Positions 16,839 to 25,164 of a stretch of DNA of 64,000 bases are shown one piece after another. The stretch spans positions 700,229 to 764,228 of the forward strand of contig NZ_KB849576.1 of the NCBI RefSeq assembly GCF_000368625.1. Reading direction: 5' to 3'. The position numbers were made by a program, and so were the translations under genes. The notes beneath the pieces were generated by a model that did no database searches, was not told the DNA's origin, and saw only the letters and a program-made list of their open reading frames with translations. The DNA is from Acinetobacter schindleri CIP 107287. Lineage in GTDB: Bacteria > Pseudomonadota > Gammaproteobacteria > Pseudomonadales > Moraxellaceae. Positions within the stretch are counted from its first letter, which is position 1; each line of letters opens with the position of its first letter.

Positions 16839-18149
16839 TTGGAAAATAAAATGAAAGAAATTCAATTAATTAATAAAAAAACAAAAGAAAAAATACAGCT
16901 GAATGCTGATACGGTTCGAGTTGATCAAAGCTCCATTGTAAAAATCAAAATTTCTAAATCAGATATTGTCCAGATGTCTCAAGACGGTACAAATCTGATT
17001 TTAGTATTGAGAAGTGGCGAAAGATTGGTGGTTGAAAATTTTTATGCAAACAATCATGAAGATTTAACGTCTAGTCTTGTGATTGAAGAGCAAAGCGGTA
17101 CTTTATATTGGTTTGATGAGGTGACCAAGCAATATAAGCAAATTTCAAGGACAGATACATTATTACCATCTTCCTCGTTTCTTGCAGAAAATTGGGAGTG
17201 GATAGCGATTGGTACATTACTCATTGGTGGAGTTGCAGCGACAGACAGTGGTGAAGTTGAAGGTGATGAACAGCTAGAGCTAAATAAGCCAGTGCCAATA
17301 GATCCTGCGCCGGAAGTGCCGGTAGATCCAGAACCCGAGCCGGAAGTGCCGGAAGTACCGGAGCCGGAACCAGAAGTGCCAGTAGAGCCTGAACCGGAGC
17401 CAGAAGTGCCGGTAGAGCCAGAACCGGAACCGGAAGTACCGGAGCCAGAACCAGAAGTGCCGGTAGATCCAGAACCTGAACCAGAAGTACCAATAGAACC
17501 TGAGCCGGAGCCAGAAGTACCGGTAGAACCACAACCGGAACCAGAAGTGCCAGTAGAACCTGAGCCAGAGCCAGGGCAACCAGAACCAACAATTCCCACA
17601 CTTCGACTAGCTCGACTTAAGCTGGTTGAACAAAATGAAGATACCGTTCCTGATCAAGAAGCTCTGAGCAGATTCAAAACATCACAAGAATTTATGAGGA
17701 ATAGCTCTGAAGAGCAACAAGGGGCAGCTGATACTAATCATGATGTTATTCCATCAGATGGGAACGAGGATATTATTGTTGCTAAACAGCTCATAGATTT
17801 CATTTCTTCGGGCTTGGATAACAATACGCAAGTTTATAAAGTACTAAATACAGCGGATGCAATTTCAAATTTAAATAATCAGATGAATCTGTTATTAGAG
17901 GGTATAGAAAAAGAAAGTAGTTTGATGAATATCGACTTTATGCGATCAGATACAGTTTCATTAGCTGAGCTGCTTTCTGATTCTAGTCATGTAGACAATA
18001 TTATTGTAGTAGGGAATGAAGGAGATCAAATTATTATTCGAACTGACGCTGAAGAGGTTGCACAAGCCAGCGATCCGTTGATATTAGAAAATCAATCAGA
18101 TCTCATGTTGCAACAGCTTTTATCTGAGCAGCGACAGATTATTGGTTAA
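16839..18149 (+). CDS. Short Bap-like surface protein: BapA-type prefix domain, Glu-Pro repeat, short C-terminal module
   Basis: The 436-residue product starts with a BapA/LapA-like prefix domain (about residues 5-115: KEIQLINKKTKEKIQLN, SDIVQMSQDGTNLILVLRSGERLVVENFY, SGTLYWFDEVTKQYK), then a hydrophobic Gly-containing segment (WEWIAIGTLLIGGVAAT). Residues about 150-250 are a decapeptide repeat of the form EVPVEPEPEP. The last 190 residues include DTVSLAELLSDSSHVDNIIVVGNEGD, which resembles the segment following the last repeat of giant type I secreted adhesins. The hundreds of Ig-like repeats of such adhesins are absent, as are RTX nonapeptides. The start is a TTG 12 bases after AAGGAG; an ATG at 16851 is too far from that site. 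It may be a naturally reduced adhesin, or an internal-deletion remnant. Confidence 0.7.
   Translation: MENKMKEIQLINKKTKEKIQLNADTVRVDQSSIVKIKISKSDIVQMSQDGTNLILVLRSGERLVVENFYANNHEDLTSSLVIEEQSGTLYWFDEVTKQYKQISRTDTLLPSSSFLAENWEWIAIGTLLIGGVAATDSGEVEGDEQLELNKPVPIDPAPEVPVDPEPEPEVPEVPEPEPEVPVEPEPEPEVPVEPEPEPEVPEPEPEVPVDPEPEPEVPIEPEPEPEVPVEPQPEPEVPVEPEPEPGQPEPTIPTLRLARLKLVEQNEDTVPDQEALSRFKTSQEFMRNSSEEQQGAADTNHDVIPSDGNEDIIVAKQLIDFISSGLDNNTQVYKVLNTADAISNLNNQMNLLLEGIEKESSLMNIDFMRSDTVSLAELLSDSSHVDNIIVVGNEGDQIIIRTDAEEVAQASDPLILENQSDLMLQQLLSEQRQIIG
17300..17580 (+). repeat. In-frame tandem repeat of about 30 bases coding for Glu-Pro decapeptides
   Basis: Roughly nine imperfect units of EVPVEPEPEP, with some units shortened (EVPEPEP) and variants EVPVDPEPEP, EVPIEPEPEP and EVPVEPQPEP. 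Unit length in bases is a multiple of three, so copy-number change keeps the frame. It is richer in G+C than the flanks. Confidence 0.9.
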
Positions 18150-18208
18150 ATATTTACCTGATCGATAGTTGCTAAAAAGCAGTCTTAAAACTGTTTCCTT
18201 ACTAATTT

Positions 18209-18802
18209 TTAAGGCACCAGAATATCCAGCTCACGCAAGATATTGCATAGCTTGATCATCGGCATGCCCATCAACGTCGTCTGGTCCTGACCAATCATTT
18301 CTTCAAACAGACTAATGCCTAAGCTTTCACATTTAAAGCTGCCAGCACAGTGCAGAGGCTGTTCAATGTCAATATAACGTTCGATTTCAGCTTGAGATAG
18401 CTTGCGGAATTTTACCTTATAATGCTCAACCAGAGTTTGCTCAAAACCGCTAGATTTCTGTTGTACGCTCAGTGCTGTACTAAAATATACAATCTTGTCT
18501 GAATTGGCCTGTAACTGGCGAACTGCTTTTTCAGCAGTTAAGGGCTTGCCGATAAAAATATCTGGTGCGCCTTCACGCCAAGCCACCTGGTCAGAGCCAA
18601 TGACGATTGCATCTGGGTGTTGCTCAGCCACATGTCGGGCTTTTTCAAAAGCCAGTCGCTTGGCTAAGTCATCCGCATGATTTTCACCTTGCGGTGATTC
18701 ATCGATATCCGGGACGATCGATACGTAGTCAAGACGTAAGCGATTCATCAATTCTTTACGGGTCTGGCTGGAAGAGGCCAGAATAATCTTTGCGGTATTC
18801 AT
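18209..18802 (-). CDS. Maf/YceF-type nucleoside triphosphate pyrophosphatase
   Basis: Maf proteins hydrolyse modified or non-canonical nucleotides; the YceF branch acts on 7-methyl-GTP. The 197-residue protein has the Maf signature LASSSQTRKELMNRL at the start, EKARHVAEQHPDAIVIGSDQVAW with the catalytic Asp, the GKPLTAEKAVRQL block and the C-terminal GMPMIKLCNILRE. Residues VPDIDESP and CAGSFKCESLGISLFEEMIGQDQTTLMG resemble YceF more than the dTTP/UTP branch. It starts within the stop codon of the DUF2237 gene (TAATG), so the two are translationally coupled. Confidence 0.9.
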   Translation of the reverse strand: MNTAKIILASSSQTRKELMNRLRLDYVSIVPDIDESPQGENHADDLAKRLAFEKARHVAEQHPDAIVIGSDQVAWREGAPDIFIGKPLTAEKAVRQLQANSDKIVYFSTALSVQQKSSGFEQTLVEHYKVKFRKLSQAEIERYIDIEQPLHCAGSFKCESLGISLFEEMIGQDQTTLMGMPMIKLCNILRELDILVP

Positions 18803-19185
18803 TAGACAGCGTATTCTTCTAAAACATGCAGGGGGACATAGGCTAGAACTGCTTTATGGCAGGCTTGCAGCTTAATTGGTGGCGCCTGGCCTGCTTCATA
18901 AGCTTCCACCCAGCGCGTCACGCAAATACACCAGAAATCACCTGGCTGAAGCCCCGGAAAACCGACTTCTGGTAATGGTGTAATCAGATCATTACCTACT
19001 TTTTGGGAGAAATTTAAAAACTCCGAAGTCATCTGTGCACAAACTGTATGCTGGCCCAGGTCACTAGGGGAAGTGTGGCAGAAACCATTACGGAAGTAGC
19101 CGGTAATCGGGTCAAAACAGCAGCTCGCCAATGGCTCGCCCAAAACATTTAAACGGTTTAAATCTGGATCTGGAAGTATCGACAT
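18802..19185 (-). CDS. DUF2237 family protein
   Basis: A 127-residue protein from the ATG at 19185 (MSILPDPDLNRLNVLGEPL). Family blocks are NVLGEPLASCCFDPITGYFRNGFCHT, DLGQHTVCAQMTSEFL, and FPGLQPGDFWCICVTRWVEA. Conserved Cys residues (CC, C in FCHT, VCAQM, WCIC) could bind a metal but this is not known. A longer frame begins 17 codons upstream (19236) without family similarity. No function is established; the coupling with the downstream Maf-type gene is the only context. Confidence 0.85.
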   Translation of the reverse strand: MSILPDPDLNRLNVLGEPLASCCFDPITGYFRNGFCHTSPSDLGQHTVCAQMTSEFLNFSQKVGNDLITPLPEVGFPGLQPGDFWCICVTRWVEAYEAGQAPPIKLQACHKAVLAYVPLHVLEEYAV

Positions 19186-19238
19186 GGGTACTGAATCTGA
19201 TGGATGCTTTTTCTTATCATAACAAAACTTTGGCAATC

Positions 19239-19271
19239 GTTAGCTTTTCTGCAAAAGATGCTAACCTTTTT
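19239..19271 (+). terminator. Hairpin with U-run upstream of pgk
   Basis: GTTAGC (19239-19244) pairs with GCTAAC (19260-19265), inner TTTT with AAAA, followed by CCTTTTT. It lies between the divergent DUF2237 and pgk genes. It could be a leader attenuator if the pgk promoter is upstream of it, or a coincidence in an AT-rich promoter region. Confidence 0.4.
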
Positions 19272-19325
19272 CTGCATAATCATTTAAAATCGCCTCGTTT
19301 TTAATATCTATAAAGAGAGCTCTAG

Positions 19326-20513
19326 ATGAACTTTCAACGTATGACTGACCTTGACCTTGCGGGTAAGCGCGTTCTTATTCGTGAAGATTTAAACGTACCT
19401 GTTAAAAATGGCGTGATTACTAGCGATGCGCGTTTACGTGCAGCATTGCCAACTATTAAAGCTGCCGTAGAAAAAGGTGCAGCGGTTATAGTGTATTCAC
19501 ACCTTGGTCGTCCAGTTGAAGGTGAGCCTAAAGCTGAACAGTCACTTGCACCTGTAGCAGCATATTTGACTGAAGCATTAGGTCAGGAAGTAAAGTTATT
19601 CACTGACTACCTGGATGGCGTTGAAGTTCAACCTGGTCAAGTGGTTTTACTTGAGAACTGCCGCTTCAACGTCGGTGAAAAGAAAAATAATCCTGAGCTT
19701 GCAGCGAAATATGCAGCACTTTGTGACGTATTTGTAATGGATGCATTTGGTACAGCACACCGTGCAGAAGCATCTACTGAAGGTGTGGCTCGTCTGGCGA
19801 AAGTGGCGGCAGCGGGTCCTTTACTTGCAGCAGAATTGGATGCTTTGGGTCGTGCGTTGAAAACTCCTGAAAAACCAATGGTGGCAATCGTTGCTGGTTC
19901 CAAGGTTTCAACTAAACTAGACGTATTGACTTCACTTTCTGATATCTGTGATCAATTGATCGTAGGTGGTGGTATCGCGAATACTTTCCTTGCAGCTGCT
20001 GGCTACAATGTAGGTAAATCACTGTGTGAAAGTGATTTGATCGACACAGCTAAAGCAATTGCAGCCAAAGTTTCTGTTCCGCTTCCAACGGACGTTGTGG
20101 TTGCTGATGCATCTGAAATCAATTTTGATGACTTCCTGGGTTCATTGGCTGCTGCTAAAGCGGTTGTGAAAAAAGTTGAAGATGTTGCTGACAACGACAT
20201 GATCCTTGATGTAGGTCCAGAAACTGCAAAAGCATTTGCTGAAATTTTGAAAACGTCTAAAACGATTCTTTGGAATGGTCCAGTGGGCGTATTTGAAGTC
20301 GATCAATTCGGTGAAGGCACGAAAACTCTATCGTTAGCGATTGCTGAATCGGAAGGTTTCTCGATTGCAGGTGGTGGTGACACGCTTGCTGCGATTGATA
20401 AATACAACGTTGCTGACAAAATTGGTTATATCTCGACTGGTGGCGGTGCATTCCTTGAATTTGTCGAAGGTAAAACCCTTCCTGCAGTTGCAGTACTGCT
20501 AGAACGCGCTTAA
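19326..20513 (+). CDS. pgk: Phosphoglycerate kinase
   Basis: Pgk interconverts 1,3-bisphosphoglycerate plus ADP and 3-phosphoglycerate plus ATP. The 395-residue length is usual. Visible blocks: [17 protein letters not shown] with the substrate-binding Arg and Asp, [70 protein letters not shown] and the nucleotide loop [11 protein letters not shown]. Acinetobacter generally lacks a classical full glycolysis, so this enzyme probably runs mainly in gluconeogenesis and the lower Entner-Doudoroff route. It lies near fba, with a small lipoprotein gene between them. Confidence 0.98.
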   Translation: MNFQRMTDLDLAGKRVLIREDLNVPVKNGVITSDARLRAALPTIKAAVEKGAAVIVYSHLGRPVEGEPKAEQSLAPVAAYLTEALGQEVKLFTDYLDGVEVQPGQVVLLENCRFNVGEKKNNPELAAKYAALCDVFVMDAFGTAHRAEASTEGVARLAKVAAAGPLLAAELDALGRALKTPEKPMVAIVAGSKVSTKLDVLTSLSDICDQLIVGGGIANTFLAAAGYNVGKSLCESDLIDTAKAIAAKVSVPLPTDVVVADASEINFDDFLGSLAAAKAVVKKVEDVADNDMILDVGPETAKAFAEILKTSKTILWNGPVGVFEVDQFGEGTKTLSLAIAESEGFSIAGGGDTLAAIDKYNVADKIGYISTGGGAFLEFVEGKTLPAVAVLLERA

Positions 20514-20529
20514 TTGCATGTTTTAGCCT

Positions 20530-20558
20530 AAAAAAGCTGGCCAAGTGCCAGCTTTTTT
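20530..20558 (+). terminator. Terminator of pgk
   Basis: AAAAAAGCTGGC-CAAGT-GCCAGCTTTTTT. Confidence 0.92.
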
Positions 20559-20667
20559 ATGTCATTTTTTTGACAGCGGACACTTATCATTCATGGCTTC
20601 GTCATTAAAATGCAATAAATCTGTCATAAGATGCAGACATTAAATCACCAAATGATGAGATTACGTG

Positions 20668-20946
20668 ATGAAAAGACAGTTAACTTTAGCGGCATTATTG
20701 GCAGCATCATTGGCACTGACTGCATGTGCGAAACAGGAAAATGCCCCAGCAGCTGAAGCAGAAGCTTCGGCAGCCGTTGCAGATGAGACTGTAACGCCAG
20801 AACAGCAAGCAGCGATTGATGCAATTGATCAGCCGGTTCTAGATGAAAAAAATACCGACATTCCTGCTGAAATTGCGAATGCTCCGGCAGATGCAGCGAC
20901 TGCAGACGAGTCAGTTGCAGCAACTTCGGAAGCTGTGGCACCTTAA
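20668..20946 (+). CDS. Small Ala-rich lipoprotein
   Basis: A 92-residue secreted lipoprotein: basic start (MKRQ), hydrophobic core LTLAALLAASLALTAC, lipobox LTAC with Cys near residue 20. The mature part is very rich in Ala, Glu, Asp and Pro and acidic, with no recognisable domain; it is probably unfolded. A GTG three bases upstream is an alternative start. It sits as a single-gene unit between two terminators, between pgk and fba. Function unknown. Confidence 0.8.
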   Translation: MKRQLTLAALLAASLALTACAKQENAPAAEAEASAAVADETVTPEQQAAIDAIDQPVLDEKNTDIPAEIANAPADAATADESVAATSEAVAP

Positions 20947-20963
20947 TTGGGTCAATGTGAGAC

Positions 20964-20993
20964 AAAATCCCTGCAAATGCAGGGATTTTTTTT
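20964..20993 (+). terminator. Terminator of the small lipoprotein gene
   Basis: AATCCCTGC-AAAT-GCAGGGATT followed by TTTTTT. Confidence 0.92.
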
Positions 20994-21065
20994 AAATAGT
21001 GTTATTTGTTGCTGAATTGAAACCTTTGTGCATGTAGAATATGTGGCATTCACTGGGAGGATATT

Positions 21066-22100
21066 ATGGCTCTTATTTCATTGCGCCAGCTCTTGGATCA
21101 CGCCGGCGAACATGCTTACGGCGTACCAGCATTTAACGTAAACAACTTAGAACAAATGCGTGCCATTATGTTGGCAGCAGACCAAACAAATTCACCTGTA
21201 ATCGTACAGGCATCTGCGGGTGCACGTAAGTACGCAGGTGCACCGTTCTTGCGTCATCTGATTTTGGCAGCAATCGAAGAATGGCCACACATTCCAGTGG
21301 TAATGCATCAAGACCACGGTACCAGCCCTGACGTATGTCAACGTTCTATCCAGTTAGGCTTCTCATCAGTGATGATGGATGGTTCTTTGGGTGAAGACGG
21401 TAAAACACCAACTTCATATGAATACAACGTCGATGTCACTCGTCGTACGGTACAAATGGCGCATGCGTGTGGCGTTTCTGTTGAAGGTGAAATTGGTTGT
21501 CTGGGTAGCCTTGAAACAGGTATGGCGGGTGAAGAAGATGGTGTAGGCGCAGAAGGCGTACTGGATCATTCTCAACTCCTGACTTCAGTTGAAGAAGCAC
21601 GTAGCTTCGTTGCTGATACCAATGTTGATGCGCTGGCAATTGCAGTGGGTACTTCACACGGTGCATACAAGTTCACGCGTCCACCTACAGGTGATATTCT
21701 TGCGATCGACCGCATTAAAGAAATTCACGAAGCACTGCCAAATACGCACCTTGTAATGCATGGTTCAAGCTCTGTGCCACAAGAATGGTTAGCTGTAATT
21801 AACCAGTATGGCGGCGACATCAAAGAAACATATGGTGTTCCTGTTGAGCAACTGGTTGAAGCGATCAAACACGGTGTTCGTAAAATCAACATCGACACAG
21901 ACTTACGTTTAGCTTCTACTGGCGCAATGCGTCGTATGATGGCTGAAAAACCAAGTGAATTCGATCCACGTAAATTCTTTGCTGCAACAGTTGAAGCAAT
22001 GAAGCAAATCTGTGTAGATCGTTACGAAGCATTTGGTACAGCAGGTAATGCTGACAAGATTCGTCCAATTTCATTGGAAAAAATGGTTTCTCGCTACTAA
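21066..22100 (+). CDS. fba: Class II fructose-bisphosphate aldolase
   Basis: This zinc enzyme cleaves or forms fructose 1,6-bisphosphate. The 344-residue length and blocks fit the Calvin-cycle-type class II subgroup: [30 protein letters not shown] with catalytic Asp and zinc His, [50 protein letters not shown] and [24 protein letters not shown] lies 5 bases before the ATG, a strong ribosome site. With pgk upstream it would serve gluconeogenesis. Confidence 0.97.
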   Translation: MALISLRQLLDHAGEHAYGVPAFNVNNLEQMRAIMLAADQTNSPVIVQASAGARKYAGAPFLRHLILAAIEEWPHIPVVMHQDHGTSPDVCQRSIQLGFSSVMMDGSLGEDGKTPTSYEYNVDVTRRTVQMAHACGVSVEGEIGCLGSLETGMAGEEDGVGAEGVLDHSQLLTSVEEARSFVADTNVDALAIAVGTSHGAYKFTRPPTGDILAIDRIKEIHEALPNTHLVMHGSSSVPQEWLAVINQYGGDIKETYGVPVEQLVEAIKHGVRKINIDTDLRLASTGAMRRMMAEKPSEFDPRKFFAATVEAMKQICVDRYEAFGTAGNADKIRPISLEKMVSRY

Positions 22101-22123
22101 TTGCTAGCCTGAAATCATGTTTG

Positions 22124-22155
22124 AAAGCCCACAAAAATCTTGTGGGCTTTTTTTG
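22124..22155 (+). terminator. Terminator of fba
   Basis: AAAGCCCACAA-AAATC-TTGTGGGCTTT followed by TTTTG. Confidence 0.92.
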
Positions 22156-22194
22156 TATTAAAATAGCGTACTTAAAAATAATGATGAGCATGCA

Positions 22195-23049
22195 ATGGAA
22201 CTGATCTTTGCAGCTGCACTATGCAGCGTCATGGTCTCGATTTTACTCAAGAAAGGAAGGAACAGGGGACTCAATCCCATTCATCTGATTGCATGGAACT
22301 ATGCCACAGCAAGTATTCTGTGCTATTTCTGGTTTAAACCCGATCTGGCACATGTATCAGTCACTCATACGCCGTGGTTACTGATTTTTGCTTTAGGCAT
22401 CTTGTTGCCAAGTGTATTTCTGCTACTGGCTCGGGCTTTGCAAATAGCGGGGATCCTAAAGACAGAAATCGCCCAGCGTCTATCAGTCGTACTTTCTCTT
22501 GCAGCAGCTTACTTCATCTTTCAGGAACAGTTTAGCCAGCTGAAAATCATTGGAATCGGTCTCGGGATCACTGCGGTGATTTGTATCCTGCTGTCCAATC
22601 GAAATGATACTGGCACAGGAACTCGGGGTATGCTGTATCTGGGATTAGTGTGGGTCGGATATGCACTGATTGATGTGTTATTGAAATACACCACCAGTTT
22701 GGGATTACAGTTCGCTGTGACGCTGAACCTGATGTTCATTTGTGCCTTTATTTTCTCAATGACTTATCTAGTGATTAAATATCATCATCTCGGTGATTTG
22801 AAGCATATTGGCGCCGGGCTGGTTCTAGGGGGGCTGAACTTCGCCAATATAGCGTTTTATGTTAAAGCGCATATGCTGCTAAAAGATACACCAGCGATTG
22901 TCTTTGCGGGAATGAATATTCTGGTAGTGGTATTTGGGGTACTTGCAGGCCTGGTCTTCTTTAAAGAGCGTCTAAAGCCTGCAAGCAGTCTCGGGTTGGT
23001 GCTGGGGCTTGCCAGTGTTATCTGCTTAGCCTATGCCATGTCTGCTTGA
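22195..23049 (+). CDS. EamA/DMT-family membrane transporter
   Basis: A 284-residue polytopic inner-membrane protein with about ten hydrophobic segments in two similar halves, the pattern of the drug/metabolite transporter superfamily. Typical features: FAAALCSVMVSILLKKG at the start, LARALQIAGILKTEIAQRLSVVLSLAAAYFIF before the mid-point, and FAGMNILVVVFGVLAGLVFFKERLKP near the end. The substrate cannot be told. Its last 32 bases overlap the convergent zinc-ribbon gene. Confidence 0.85.
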   Translation: MELIFAAALCSVMVSILLKKGRNRGLNPIHLIAWNYATASILCYFWFKPDLAHVSVTHTPWLLIFALGILLPSVFLLLARALQIAGILKTEIAQRLSVVLSLAAAYFIFQEQFSQLKIIGIGLGITAVICILLSNRNDTGTGTRGMLYLGLVWVGYALIDVLLKYTTSLGLQFAVTLNLMFICAFIFSMTYLVIKYHHLGDLKHIGAGLVLGGLNFANIAFYVKAHMLLKDTPAIVFAGMNILVVVFGVLAGLVFFKERLKPASSLGLVLGLASVICLAYAMSA

Positions 23050-23215
23050 CATAGGCACTGGCATAATCTAATGGTAGGCGAATCAGGTCTTCTTTTTCAG
23101 CCAGGCCCAGAAGCATGCCAGCCTGTCGGCAGTGTGGACAATGCGGATAACGATGCTGTTCATGCTTATATTGATGTAGATAGATTTTTTCGCAGTGTTT
23201 GCATTCAAATTTCAT
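23018..23215 (-). CDS. Small zinc-ribbon-like protein
   Basis: A 65-residue protein starting at the ATG at 23215 (MKFECKHCEKIYLHQYKHEQ). Two CxxC knuckles, CKHC (residues 5-8) and CPHC (about residues 26-29), are spaced as in rubredoxin-like or zinc-ribbon folds, with His residues between. The C-terminal half is a predicted helix (DLIRLPLDYASAYVKQTWHRL). The 3' end overlaps the EamA gene tail by 32 bases. Possible roles are RNA or DNA binding or an assembly factor; none is demonstrated. An ATG 24 bases upstream is also in frame. Confidence 0.62.
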   Translation of the reverse strand: MKFECKHCEKIYLHQYKHEQHRYPHCPHCRQAGMLLGLAEKEDLIRLPLDYASAYVKQTWHRLSR

Positions 23216-23311
23216 TGGTCTGGATGGAAGAACTGACATGGATACCTCTATTGTTATTCTGAATTATAAGTGTTCTTTAGTTAAGCAAAAATTAGGCCCA
23301 TAATGACAAGT

Positions 23312-23334
23312 AAAGGGGCTTTGCGCCCCTTTTA
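23312..23334 (-). terminator. Terminator of the nitroreductase gene
   Basis: AAAGGGGC-TTTGC-GCCCCTTT with T-rich flanks on both strands; it lies just after the nitroreductase stop on the minus strand. Confidence 0.85.
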
Positions 23335-23347
23335 TAGCATAAAATTC

Positions 23348-24001
23348 TTACAGTTTGGTGAAAACATCTTCAGCTTTCAGACGGGATTTTGGCAGCTTGG
23401 CATTGAAATCATTTTCACTGCGGTAACCCAAAGTCATAATTACAGATGGAATCAAGCCTTGTTCATTGAGCTTCAATTCTTCAGTAAGAATGCCTTCATC
23501 AAAGCCACCAATGGGCGTTGCATCTACACCTTCGATTGCTGCAGCAATTAACATTTGACCCAGTGCAATAAAGGTCTGGTTTTCCGCCCAACGCTGAATA
23601 TCTCCTTTTTCATTACGGTAATATTCAACATAACCTGTACGGGTATTGCGCTGTGCTTCTTTGGCGGTTTCATCTTTAAAACGGCCGAGTACATCATCAC
23701 GTTCCAGAAGATTATTTAAATGCTGCTCAGTAATGTCAGCTTTAGTGCAGAAAAGGATCGTATGCGAAGAATCCAATACTTTTGGTGCATTATAGGCATA
23801 TGTACCCACTAAAGCCTTGGCAATACGTGCTTTGGCATCCGCATGATCAGCGATAAAAAAATGCCAGGGCTGGATATTAATTGAAGAGGGAGCCAGGCGA
23901 AGAATCTCGGTCAAACGATCAAACTGTTCCTGCGGAATTTTCCTGGATGGATCATAAGCCTTTGTCGTATAACGAGATTCAGAAACCTTAAGTAAATCCA
24001 T
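23348..24001 (-). CDS. nfsB: NfsB-type oxygen-insensitive NAD(P)H nitroreductase
   Basis: FMN-dependent reductase of nitro compounds and quinones; some members are annotated as dihydropteridine reductase. From the ATG at 24001 (MDLLKVSESRYTTKAYDPS), preceded by GGAG at 8 bases, the protein is 217 residues, identical in length to E. coli NfsB. Blocks include RYTTKAYDP (FMN phosphate site), LRLAPSSINIQPWHFF, ALGQMLIAAAIEGVDATPIGGF and IMTLGYRSENDFNAKLPKSRL. An in-frame ATG 14 codons upstream lacks a ribosome site. Confidence 0.9.
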   Translation of the reverse strand: MDLLKVSESRYTTKAYDPSRKIPQEQFDRLTEILRLAPSSINIQPWHFFIADHADAKARIAKALVGTYAYNAPKVLDSSHTILFCTKADITEQHLNNLLERDDVLGRFKDETAKEAQRNTRTGYVEYYRNEKGDIQRWAENQTFIALGQMLIAAAIEGVDATPIGGFDEGILTEELKLNEQGLIPSVIMTLGYRSENDFNAKLPKSRLKAEDVFTKL

Positions 24002-24244
24002 AACTGGACTCCATTCGTCTTTGTTGATCTTGGATGGGGGCATACAGTAAAGTCATGCTGTAAGTGAAGTGGATTATTACAATAAATTTCCTTCAGGCAA
24101 AGCATAAGTTGTGCAGATATCTACTATTTATAATGTTAGCACTTAGAGCTTTGGCTAATGATAAAAGAGCTTTTCACTATTGGCACTTTTTGCCAAGAGG
24201 CGTTTAATAAGCTTATAAGCAATAACATGCAAGCGAGCGGGCGT

Positions 24245-25039
24245 ATGCAATACACCAATTACTTCAAAAGAAAACTCAAAACTGAACAGCAAATCGGGTT
24301 ATGGATCGGTCTGGCAGATGCTTACGGTACAGAAATTGCTGCCAATGCCGGCTATGACTGGCTGCTGATTGATGGTGAGCATGCACCTAGTGATTTAAGA
24401 ACCACGTTATCGCAACTACAAAGTATTGCAGCCTATCCATCGCAGGCAGTGGTACGTCCACCCATTGGCAGTGTACAGCTCATCAAGCAGCTTCTGGATA
24501 TTGGCGCGCAAAGCTTACTCATCCCCATGGTTGAAACGGTTGAACAGGCCGAGCTGATGGTAAAAGCGGTACGTTATCCACCAGAAGGGATTCGGGGTGT
24601 TGGTGCAGCGCTGGCACGTGCTACTCGCTGGAACAGTATTCCGAATTATTACCAAACCGCCCACAAAGATATCTGTCTGTTGATTCAGATTGAATCGGTA
24701 AAAGGTCTGGAAAATCTGAATGAAATTTTAAAGGTCGATGGTATTGATGGTGTTTTTATTGGTGCAGTGGATCTGTCTGCGACCATGGGGTATCAAGGCA
24801 ATCCAAATCATCCTGAAGTTCAAAAAGCCGTGATTGACGCGATTCAGCGGATTCGTGCTGCTGGTAAAGCGGCCGGTATTCTGTCGACACAACATGATAT
24901 TACTCAAAAATATCTCGATTTGGGTGCTGAATTTGTTGCGGTCGGCGTGGATACCAGTGTACTGATGAATTCTTTGCGTGAACTGTTATCTAAATATAAG
25001 CCGGGTACTGAAGTAGTGAAATCTGAAGGTGGATATTAG
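24245..25039 (+). CDS. HpcH/HpaI-family aldolase (4-hydroxy-2-oxoheptanedioate aldolase-like)
   Basis: Class II pyruvate aldolase. From the ATG at 24245 (MQYTNYFKRKLKTEQQIGLW) the protein is 264 residues, matching E. coli HpaI closely in length and in order of motifs: GYDWLLIDGEHAPSDL (catalytic His region), YPSQAVVRPP, QIKQLLDIGAQSLLIPMVE-like block, RYPPEGIRGVGAALARATRW (substrate Arg), QIESVKGLENL (metal-binding Glu) and GVFIGAVDLSATMGY (metal-binding Asp). No other hydroxyphenylacetate catabolic genes lie nearby, so the natural substrate may differ. In-frame ATG codons upstream (24158, 24227) look non-homologous. Confidence 0.88.
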   Translation: MQYTNYFKRKLKTEQQIGLWIGLADAYGTEIAANAGYDWLLIDGEHAPSDLRTTLSQLQSIAAYPSQAVVRPPIGSVQLIKQLLDIGAQSLLIPMVETVEQAELMVKAVRYPPEGIRGVGAALARATRWNSIPNYYQTAHKDICLLIQIESVKGLENLNEILKVDGIDGVFIGAVDLSATMGYQGNPNHPEVQKAVIDAIQRIRAAGKAAGILSTQHDITQKYLDLGAEFVAVGVDTSVLMNSLRELLSKYKPGTEVVKSEGGY

Positions 25040-25064
25040 CCACCTAGTATTTTCCAAAATAACG

Positions 25065-25094
25065 AAAGCAACTGATTACAGTTGCTTTTTATTT
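25065..25094 (+). terminator. Terminator of the HpaI-type gene
   Basis: AAAGCAACTG-ATTA-CAGTTGCTTT followed by TTATTT. Confidence 0.9.
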
Positions 25095-25164
25095 GTCTTG
25101 GTTTTATGAGGTCAAGTTTTTAAACTATTTCACTAATCAATTCAAAGCTGCGATTGCAACTCAT

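Noticed and set aside
17300-17580. Tandem repeats considered as a CRISPR-like array
   Set aside because: Units are contiguous, with no unique spacers, and encode an in-frame decapeptide.
17054-17599. Long minus-strand frames rich in Gly/Ser (and Val/Leu or Trp/Phe in other frames) across the Glu-Pro repeat
   Set aside because: They are by-products of the 30-base GC-rich repeat, which is open in several frames. The plus-strand frame has the domain structure.
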